Source: Lachnospiraceae bacterium
Lineage (GTDB): Bacteria; Bacillota; Clostridia; Lachnospirales; Lachnospiraceae
NCBI GenBank assembly: GCA_017964055.1
Contig: JAGCSS010000068.1
Coordinates: forward strand, 1 to 11,106
Direction: 5' to 3'
Length of the DNA: 11,106 nucleotides
Shown here: positions 6,694 through 11,106 of the stretch, piece by piece
Position numbering within the stretch: the stretch's first letter is position 1
How the letters are laid out: the number at the start of each line of letters is the position of its first letter
The notes under the pieces: generated by a model
Databases searched by the model: none
What the model saw: the letters and a program-made list of their open reading frames with translations, nothing else
What the model was told of the DNA's origin: nothing
Program-made: the position numbers and the translations under genes

Positions 6694-7188
6694 TTAATCC
6701 TCCGCCGAATAATCTCCGTGTACACCGCCGGTCTTGGCCAGCAGGCGGATATCGGTGATCTTGATATCACGCTGTATCGATTTGCACATATCATAAACAG
6801 TAAGTGCCGCGATCGATACTGCAGTCAGCGCTTCCATCTCCACTCCTGTCCTTCCGAAGCAGGAAACGGCCGCTTCGATATCTACCTCACACTTCTCCTC
6901 GTTCAGGCGAAGTCTCATCTCGACACCGTTGATATGTACCAGATGCGCCATCGGGATAAGCTCCGAGGTGCGCTTTGCACCCATGATGCCCGCCAGCTGC
7001 GCTACGGTCAGAACATCTCCCTTTTTTGCGCCGCCGCTTCGGATCAGATCATAGGTCTCCTGATTGATCAGGACAGTCGCCGCGGCGACCGCTCGCCTGT
7101 CGCTCTTCGGCTTCTCGCCGACATCGATCATCTTAACTTTGCCCCTGTCATCAAAATGCGTAAAATCGCCTTCAAGCTTTTCTATCAT
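6694..7188 (-). CDS. moaC: Cyclic pyranopterin monophosphate synthase MoaC
   Basis: With MoaA it turns GTP into cyclic pyranopterin monophosphate; MoaC performs the second part, from the 3',8-cyclised GTP made by MoaA. The 164 residues include KRTSELIPMAHLVHI (72-86, His82 matching E. coli His77), VEMEALTAVSIAALTVYDMC (116-135, Asp133), with Lys136 directly following, and LLAKTGGVHGDY (149-160). Asp133 and Lys136 match the essential Asp128/Lys131 of E. coli. The length is normal and nothing appears missing. A GGAGG six bases before the ATG fixes the start. A 91-base gap separates it from the flavoprotein gene upstream and may hold a secondary promoter. Confidence 0.96.
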   Translation of the reverse strand: MIEKLEGDFTHFDDRGKVKMIDVGEKPKSDRRAVAAATVLINQETYDLIRSGGAKKGDVLTVAQLAGIMGAKRTSELIPMAHLVHINGVEMRLRLNEEKCEVDIEAAVSCFGRTGVEMEALTAVSIAALTVYDMCKSIQRDIKITDIRLLAKTGGVHGDYSAED

Positions 7189-7223
7189 ATGACACCTCCA
7201 AAAGCGGTCTTGTCTACAAATAC

Positions 7224-7252
7224 ATTTTATCCGAAACTGCTGCGCATTTCCA
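7224..7252 (-). promoter_or_regulatory. Possible internal promoter for moaC and the ECF gene
   Basis: On the minus strand TGGAAA (7247-7252), a 17-base spacer and TAAAAT (7224-7229) lie in the largest internal gap of the operon. The -35 is only a four-of-six match, so this is tentative. Confidence 0.35.
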
Positions 7253-7279
7253 GTATTTTCTTTAAGAAAAACGACATTC

Positions 7280-7960
7280 TTACTGTCCGTTCACATTTCG
7301 GATATATTCTTCTGCAGATATCATGGGTTGCTCAAGTTCCGCTATTGTTTCCGTGGATAGTGTAAGCGACGCGGCATATTCCTCTCCGGCCCGCTCAAAA
7401 CGCGCCAGCAGCGGATCCGCGACCACTGCTGCCGCAGGTACATTAAGCAGCGGAGTCTCGGGCACGCAGACGATATCGGGATCTCCGAAACAGTTTTTGC
7501 ACATCAGCTTCATCGCGTTGAAATTGCCGTCCCAGTTCGGGAATCCGCATCCGCAGATGACCAGCGTGTGTATCTTTGAAAAATCGGCAAGCGGTTCATG
7601 GCGCACGGTTCCGTCGGGCAGCTGCACCATTTTCATCTGAATGAGCGGTATAGTGCGGTCGAGCACAGCCTTTAAGTGTGAAGGCATGCTGTAGCAATAA
7701 AGCGGAAAACTCCAGATTATCACATCGCTGTCGCGGTACAGATCGAGTATGGCATTCTGATCGTCCTGCATAACACAGTGACCGTCCAGTTTCTGCCAGC
7801 ATCCGAAACAGCCTCTGCAGGGCGCGATGTCCCTGTCGATGACATTTATGATATTTACCTCGTGTTCGCCTGCTTTATTCAGTCCCTTAAGAAATGCGTC
7901 AGTAAGCCTCATCGTATCGCTCTTTTTCTTGGGACTGCCGTTTAAAATCAGTATTTTCAT
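7280..7960 (-). CDS. Flavodoxin-fold FMN oxidoreductase, iron-sulfur-flavoprotein-like
   Basis: A 226-residue member of the NADPH-dependent FMN reductase / iron-sulfur flavoprotein superfamily. The N-terminus MKILILNGSPKKKSDT is the FMN-phosphate loop, and VIIWSFPLYCYSMPSHLKAVLDR contains the usual flavin-ring-binding segment. Residues 48-62 hold Cys48, Cys51, Cys54 and Cys62 (C-X2-C-X2-C-X7-C), which matches the compact cysteine pattern that binds a 4Fe-4S cluster in archaeal iron-sulfur flavoproteins. Many relatives with similar cysteines have not been shown to bind iron-sulfur, so this remains open. It begins nine bases after the moaA stop, with AAGGA six bases before the ATG, so it is co-transcribed with moaA. 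Its physiological partner is unknown. A redox role in supplying electrons to MoaA is conceivable but unproven. I recognise no specific gene name. Confidence 0.85.
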   Translation of the reverse strand: MKILILNGSPKKKSDTMRLTDAFLKGLNKAGEHEVNIINVIDRDIAPCRGCFGCWQKLDGHCVMQDDQNAILDLYRDSDVIIWSFPLYCYSMPSHLKAVLDRTIPLIQMKMVQLPDGTVRHEPLADFSKIHTLVICGCGFPNWDGNFNAMKLMCKNCFGDPDIVCVPETPLLNVPAAAVVADPLLARFERAGEEYAASLTLSTETIAELEQPMISAEEYIRNVNGQ

Positions 7961-7969
7961 GTTGTATCC

Positions 7970-9064
7970 TTATCCTCCGATCCTGTTCATGCTGCGTCCG
8001 GCCTCGGACATATTGTCATACGACAGCTTCGGGCGCATTTCGGGCTTGGCAAGTATGGCTTCCTCCATGCGGGCTCTCATCCCCGCCTCGTCGAGGCCCT
8101 TTATCGAATACTCTTCTTTCGAATGCAGACAGGGTTTAAGCCGGCCGTCGGCTGTGAGACGAAGTCTGCTGCACTCCGCGCAGAAATGGGCGCTTACGGG
8201 GCTTATAAGGCCGATACCGCCCTTTGCTCCGGGCAGGCGGTACATTCTTGCCACGCCGTCGTCCGCGGCCTTTTGGAGCCCATTTAAGCGTTTTAATACC
8301 TCATCCGCGCCGATATATGCTTCAGGTCCGAATACTCCGCCGGTCATCGGCATAAGCTCGATAAAACGCACGTCGACCGGATATCTGAGTGTAAGACCGG
8401 CGAGCTCCTCTGTCTCGTCATCATTAAAGCCTCCGATGAGAACCGTATTTATCTTGACCTTTTCAAAACCGGCCGCAAGAGCCGCTTCGAGTCCGGCCAG
8501 TACACGCTCGGGACCGGATGCCTTCTCGGGACATCCACCCGCTTTTCCGAGGCCTGCTGCATCAACACTGTCTGCACTGCTGATCCTGTCATTGTACGAA
8601 CAGGAACATCTTCCGGTGATATATTCATATTTCTTAGCATCCAGCGTATCAAGGCTGATGTTTACATGCTTTACGCCTGCTGCCGCCAGCTCCTTCGCAT
8701 ATTTTGCGAGCATCAGTCCGTTGGTCGTTATGCAGACCTCGTCTATCCCGGAGACTGCGGCTGTATGCTCGCAGATCGAGACTATATCGTGCCTGATGAG
8801 AGGCTCACCTCCGGTGATACGGACCTTATTGATCCCGAGCGACGCGGCCGCGCGAACGGCCATGATCATCTCGTCGGGAGTAAGCATGCCGTCTGCCGTG
8901 CCGATACCGACGCACTGCCCGCCTTCACAGTCAGCCGATGTATATCCGCCGCTGTCCTTCGTACGATCGGTGTTTGCGGGCATGCAATAGAGACAGCGCA
9001 GGTTGCACTGCTCTGTCACCGACATCCTCAAATATGTTATTTTCCTGCCGAATCTGTCCAGCAT
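7970..9064 (-). CDS. moaA: GTP 3',8-cyclase MoaA (radical SAM), with two insertions
   Basis: Radical SAM enzyme that cyclises GTP in the first step of molybdenum cofactor synthesis. The SAM-binding cluster motif is Cys20-X3-Cys24-X2-Cys27. ITGGEPLIRHDI (83-94) includes the SAM-binding GGEP. The second 4Fe-4S cluster is bound by Cys295, Cys298 and Cys312 (HFCAECSRLR...KPC). The C-terminus ends in RIGG, the essential Gly-Gly tail. At 364 residues it is about 35 longer than typical. The excess is in two stretches: about 31-58 (with Cys46 and Cys51) and about 152-186 (with Cys153, Cys155, Cys178), both Gly/Ser/Asp-rich. AGGAAG eight bases upstream supports the ATG at 9062-9064. The 73-base gap to mogA shows no promoter or terminator, so the genes are probably one operon. 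Confidence 0.95.
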   Translation of the reverse strand: MLDRFGRKITYLRMSVTEQCNLRCLYCMPANTDRTKDSGGYTSADCEGGQCVGIGTADGMLTPDEMIMAVRAAASLGINKVRITGGEPLIRHDIVSICEHTAAVSGIDEVCITTNGLMLAKYAKELAAAGVKHVNISLDTLDAKKYEYITGRCSCSYNDRISSADSVDAAGLGKAGGCPEKASGPERVLAGLEAALAAGFEKVKINTVLIGGFNDDETEELAGLTLRYPVDVRFIELMPMTGGVFGPEAYIGADEVLKRLNGLQKAADDGVARMYRLPGAKGGIGLISPVSAHFCAECSRLRLTADGRLKPCLHSKEEYSIKGLDEAGMRARMEEAILAKPEMRPKLSYDNMSEAGRSMNRIGG

Positions 9065-9137
9065 TTCATTTTCTTCCTGTAGTTGTATTCCCGAGCCTTT
9101 TTACCGGACGGGTTCAGTGTCAGTTTTTGTTCCGATC

Positions 9138-9653
9138 TCAGACACCTGCGCAGTTTGCCGAGCCGTCCGATGCGATCATCCTGAGGGCATGGCCGATCGC
9201 CGGCTTGACCGCCTCGAAATTCTCCCTCGCAGCCTTTTCGCTGCCGGGCAGGTTGATAATGAGAGAACCGCCCCTGATCCCCGCAACACCGCGTGACAGG
9301 CACCCGTGAGGCGTGATCTGCATGCTGGCTGCGCGCATGGCCTCGGGTATGCCGCGCGTCTCGCGCTCGATGACCTCTGTCGTGGCCTCAGGAGTCACGT
9401 CCCTTTTAGCAAATCCTGTGCCGCCCGTGGTAAGCACCAGTTCGATCCCCAGTTCATCGCAGCATTTCAGCAGCTCTGCCTTTATCAGGTCTTTTTCATC
9501 CGGCACGATCGCGATATGCGCGACCTCGTAACCCATTCCTCTCACGATCTCGCACAGTGCCGGTCCGCTCGTATCTGTGCGTTCTCCCTTATGGCACCCG
9601 TCGCTGACGGTGATCACAGCGGCTTTGTATACCTGCTCCGTTTCCTTAGTCAT
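9138..9653 (-). CDS. mogA: Molybdopterin adenylyltransferase (MogA/MoaB family)
   Basis: Activates molybdopterin by adenylylation before metal insertion by MoeA. The 171 residues carry the family motifs TTGGTG (75-80), RDVTPEAT (84-91), LSRGVAGIRGGSLIINLPGS (119-138) and an N-terminal AVITVSDGCHKGERTDTSGP (12-31). No MoeA domain is fused. GAAAGGAAG precedes the ATG at good spacing. It is the first gene of the operon, with a strong promoter at 9740-9768 and an approximately 80-base leader. MoaB and MogA are not separable by these motifs alone; in bacteria lacking one, the other does the job. Confidence 0.92.
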   Translation of the reverse strand: MTKETEQVYKAAVITVSDGCHKGERTDTSGPALCEIVRGMGYEVAHIAIVPDEKDLIKAELLKCCDELGIELVLTTGGTGFAKRDVTPEATTEVIERETRGIPEAMRAASMQITPHGCLSRGVAGIRGGSLIINLPGSEKAARENFEAVKPAIGHALRMIASDGSANCAGV

Positions 9654-9664
9654 ATCTTCCTTTC

Positions 9665-9728
9665 TCCGGGCCTTCCCCGCCCCGGAAACAATTTGATCCG
9701 TCCCATGATCGGAACACGGGAGCGATCA
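9665..9728 (-). promoter_or_regulatory. Two-hairpin leader of the Moco operon
   Basis: Within the mogA 5' leader, the minus strand folds as TGATC-GC-TCCCGTG, loop TTCCGAT, CATGGGA-CG-GATCA (9694-9728: 5+7 pairs around a 2x2 internal loop). A second hairpin TCCGGG/CCCGGA (9665-9686) ends right before the GAAAGGAAG ribosome-binding site. Neither is followed by T residues, so they are not terminators. I do not recognise the Moco riboswitch consensus in them. Confidence 0.4.
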
Positions 9729-9739
9729 TCACTATCTGA

Positions 9740-9768
9740 ATTTTACCATATATCGGGGCATGCTTCAA
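9740..9768 (-). promoter_or_regulatory. Promoter of the mogA-moaA-flavoprotein-moaC-ECF operon
   Basis: On the minus strand TTGAAG (9763-9768), a 17-base spacer and TAAAAT (9740-9745). Transcription would start near 9733, leaving a leader of about 80 bases before mogA. Confidence 0.6.
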
Positions 9769-9806
9769 TTAAATATGCTTTCCTGATCGGGTAATAATAT
9801 CGGCAT

Positions 9807-9845
9807 AAAAAAACGGTCCGGAACATAGGCCTCAGTTCCGGACCG
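9807..9845 (-). terminator. Strong intrinsic terminator downstream of the Rpn-family gene
   Basis: On the minus strand CGGTCCGGAAC pairs perfectly with GTTCCGGACCG (11 bases, 9814-9824 with 9835-9845) around a ten-base loop, followed by seven T residues. It lies 118 bases after the stop of the minus-strand gene at 9964 and just before the mogA promoter, insulating the Moco operon. Confidence 0.9.
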
Positions 9846-9960
9846 GGTTAAGATATATACTTGGTGTATGCTCTAACCTTTAATGGCATGTTTCCCGCCT
9901 CAAGACCTGTGATCGTAGGCTTGGTCGCAGCTCGGTCGCTTAATCCTCTTTCGAAAGAGC
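9846..9960 (-). ncRNA. Possible structured RNA or long 3' UTR, unidentified
   Basis: This stretch lies between the Rpn stop codon and its terminator and has no reading frame. On the minus strand GGATTAAG (9939-9946) can pair with CTTAACCC (9845-9852) as a closing stem with one mismatch. Inside are a hairpin CAAGCCT/AGG-T-CTTG (9901-9923), a small ATAC/GTAT hairpin and the direct repeat GCGACC-gagct-GCGACC. A perfect palindrome CTCTTTCGAAAGAG (9947-9960) precedes it. I do not recognise it as tmRNA, 6S, SRP RNA, RNase P or any riboswitch whose consensus I remember, and I see no dedicated promoter. Confidence 0.25.
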
Positions 9961-9963
9961 AGC

Positions 9964-10854
9964 TCAGTTTTGATCATCAAACGAGCTTTTTACTTTCATA
10001 ATCAGATCAAGCGGAATATCGCAAAAATCATGAATTGCTTCAGGGGTTTTTCCGGCACGGAGCATATGCTCTATTCCTTTCTCTATTCCTTTCTCTATTC
10101 CTTCCTCGATACCGGCCTGTTTACCTTCCTCATACATGGTCTCCGCAAATTCTTTCTCATCAAATTCCGTTATCCACAAATCGATCACCTCCGCCCTCTG
10201 TTTCGTAAGGAAATCCGCCAGGATTCCGTCTCTGATACAGCTTCTTACGGCCTCGTCCACAGCCCGGAACGCTTCGTCTTTTTCCATTCCTTTTTGAAGC
10301 TTGCTACTGATCCGTCTTACCAGTTCCGTATAATCCGCCAGGGGTTTGCACGAATCCAGTAATGCCCGATTCGCGTCACTGTTGAGGTTATATACTGTTG
10401 CGGTCCATTCGCATCCCGGATCAAAACTGCGATCAGCAAATGCGTCAGAAAGTTTCATACGTTCGACCGCCGGCCGCTCTCTGCCCCCATTATAGAAAAC
10501 GATATACTGCGGTGTCGGTATCTTTACCAGCATAGTACTGTATTGTTTCCTGCCGTTCTTCTTCAGATACGCATCATACAGTTTTCCGTAGTAGATCAAT
10601 CCTCTGACCGGCATGTTCGGATTATAGGTACTCTGCTGCTCCCACAGCGGCATACGGTTATCGATGATAAACGACACATCATTCTTCATCCCGATATAGA
10701 TAGCATCCTCAATGGTGGTCAGCTCAATATCGTCCGGGTCCGTATAATTCGTGCCCTGCAGGGCATTGTAAAGAGACAGGATATTATCCTTATTGTCCTC
10801 TCTTCCGAACAGAAGCCTGAAAAGTCTGTCCTTGTACTCTCTGTTTTGTTCCAT
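9964..10854 (-). CDS. Rpn-family PD-(D/E)XK nuclease-like protein (putative transposase family)
   Basis: A 296-residue protein of a family that is present in many copies in Lachnospiraceae and usually annotated 'Rpn family recombination-promoting nuclease/putative transposase' or hypothetical. The N-terminal half carries a PD-(D/E)XK-like core: Asp59 in KNDVSFIID and Glu72-X-Gln74 in LWEQQST, the ExQ variant of the catalytic motif. IPTPQYIVFYNG is at 112-123. The C-terminal third is helical, with CIRDGILADFL at 206-216 and the repeat GIEEGIEKGIEKGIE at 248-262. RpnA of E. coli is a DNA nuclease that promotes RecA-independent recombination; activity here is inferred. The start at 10852-10854 is set by AGAGGA seven bases upstream; an in-frame GTG at 10885-10887 would add 11 residues but lacks a site. 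No terminal inverted repeats were seen, so it is not called an insertion sequence. Confidence 0.85.
   Translation of the reverse strand: MEQNREYKDRLFRLLFGREDNKDNILSLYNALQGTNYTDPDDIELTTIEDAIYIGMKNDVSFIIDNRMPLWEQQSTYNPNMPVRGLIYYGKLYDAYLKKNGRKQYSTMLVKIPTPQYIVFYNGGRERPAVERMKLSDAFADRSFDPGCEWTATVYNLNSDANRALLDSCKPLADYTELVRRISSKLQKGMEKDEAFRAVDEAVRSCIRDGILADFLTKQRAEVIDLWITEFDEKEFAETMYEEGKQAGIEEGIEKGIEKGIEHMLRAGKTPEAIHDFCDIPLDLIMKVKSSFDDQN
10069..10104. repeat. Three tandem 12-bp units inside the Rpn-family gene
   Basis: CTCTATTCCTTT occurs at 10069-10080 and 10081-10092, and CTCTATTCCTTC at 10093-10104. A decayed fourth unit (CTCGATACCGGC) follows. Each unit encodes four residues of the GIEK repeat, so copy-number change keeps the frame. 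Confidence 0.85.
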
Positions 10855-10866
10855 GTTTAGTCCTCT

Positions 10867-10897
10867 CTTTCCGGTGCATAAAAACACCGCCGGAAAG
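10867..10897 (-). promoter_or_regulatory. Leader hairpin abutting the Rpn ribosome-binding site
   Basis: On the minus strand CTTTCCGG (10890-10897) pairs with CCGGAAAG (10867-10874), with a further TG/CA or GGTG/CACC pairing inside. The stem ends at the AGAGGA ribosome-binding site. It has no T-run, so a translational or RNA-stability role is more likely than termination. Confidence 0.45.
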
Positions 10898-10914
10898 GGC
10901 TTTCAGACAGTGAA

Positions 10915-10943
10915 ATTATAGCACCTGACGGCAGTTTCAGCAA
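10915..10943 (-). promoter_or_regulatory. Promoter of the Rpn-family gene
   Basis: On the minus strand TTGCTG (10938-10943), a 17-base spacer and a perfect TATAAT (10915-10920), preceded by TGC (extended -10). It begins just after the stop codon of the EF-G fragment. Confidence 0.7.
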
Positions 10944-10952
10944 CTGCAGATA

Positions 10953-11106
10953 TTAGTGAAATGGGATAAAGCAGTGAATAATCTTCATACCGCCTTGATC
11001 ATCCATTCCTTCTAGTCTACCTCTTCTTGAGTTAACGTCACCAATAACATCGCCCATGTACTCTTCTGGAACAACAATTTCTACTTTCATAATTGGTTCC
11101 AAAAGA
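10953..11106 (-). pseudogene. fusA: Elongation factor G C-terminal fragment, truncated early
   Basis: Entering from the right edge, the minus strand encodes 50 residues, beginning [20 protein letters not shown] and containing [12 protein letters not shown]. This is unmistakably domain V of elongation factor G, the ribosomal translocase GTPase. After [10 protein letters not shown] comes TAA, where EF-G normally continues with VPL-EMFGYAT and about 45 more residues. The missing segment is not found in the other frames of 10900-10960, so a simple frameshift does not explain it. Codons are AT-ending (CTT, ATT, GTT, AGA), unlike the neighbours, though highly expressed genes can have this bias. It is either a gene remnant or a chimeric join at the sequence end. 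The upstream part is outside the window, so 'pseudogene' is provisional. Confidence 0.8.

Noticed and set aside
6556..7365. Plus-strand open frame of 269 codons across the moaC region
   Set aside because: Antisense to moaC and to the starts of neighbouring genes. It crosses intergenic DNA and shows no domain.
7827..8990. Long plus-strand open frame of 387 codons
   Set aside because: It lies antisense to moaA, whose motifs are intact. Its protein is a low-complexity Ser/Pro/Ala-rich product typical of the antisense of GC-rich coding DNA, and no ribosome-binding site supports it.
9654..9960. Moco riboswitch upstream of mogA
   Set aside because: The conserved strings I remember for the Moco RNA motif are not present; only unassigned hairpins can be supported.
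10069..10116. CRISPR-like short repeat array
   Set aside because: The 12-bp units are directly tandem without spacers and encode an in-frame helical peptide repeat.
9964..10943. Insertion sequence boundaries around the Rpn gene
   Set aside because: No terminal inverted repeats or target duplications were found on either side; the inverted repeats present are a terminator and a leader hairpin.

Overview
The window looks like chromosomal DNA from an anaerobic Firmicute of the class Clostridia, most likely a Lachnospiraceae-type gut or rumen bacterium. The grounds are the divergent LigA subtype, a MetA with the acetyl-CoA-type Glu111, an ECF transporter S component, a multicopy Rpn-type nuclease family, purine-rich Shine-Dalgarno sites (AGGAGG, AAAGGA) and fairly GC-rich third codon positions. 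This is judged from remembered family features, not from a database search.

Layout. (1) Positions 1-2005, minus strand: the 5' part of an SGNH/GDSL esterase gene runs off the left edge. Upstream of it is ilvE (branched-chain aminotransferase) with its terminator. (2) Positions 2000-2105: a divergent promoter region between ilvE and rluF. Both proposed -35 boxes sit in the two arms of a perfect 9-bp inverted repeat. (3) Positions 2129-6104, plus strand: rluF (23S rRNA pseudouridine synthase) overlaps ligA (NAD-dependent DNA ligase) by 101 bases in another frame. metA (homoserine O-acetyltransferase) follows with its own promoter. A strong bidirectional terminator at 6107-6135 separates metA from the convergent operon. 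(4) Positions 6151-9768, minus strand: a molybdenum-cofactor operon in the order mogA, moaA, a flavodoxin-fold flavoprotein with a four-cysteine motif, moaC, and an ECF S component. It has a good promoter and an approximately 80-base leader with two hairpins. (5) Positions 9807-10943, minus strand: an Rpn/PD-(D/E)XK-family gene with promoter, leader hairpin and terminator, and about 115 bases between stop codon and terminator that could fold. (6) Positions 10953-11106, minus strand: the 3' end of an EF-G reading frame that stops about 45 residues early. It is either a gene remnant or a chimeric sequence end.

How the genes work together. MoaA and MoaC make cyclic pyranopterin monophosphate from GTP, and MogA adenylylates molybdopterin later in the same pathway. 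The MPT synthase genes (moaD, moaE), moeA and a molybdate transporter are not in the window. The flavoprotein and the ECF S component are the unexplained members of this operon and are the best leads for new biology. The other genes are housekeeping functions (amino-acid metabolism, rRNA modification, DNA replication and repair). I did not find a convincing wholly new system such as a defence island or CRISPR array. The strongest second-look items are the Moco operon passengers, the two cysteine-bearing insertions in MoaA, the symmetric divergent promoter, the possible structured RNA at 9846-9960 and the truncated EF-G end.
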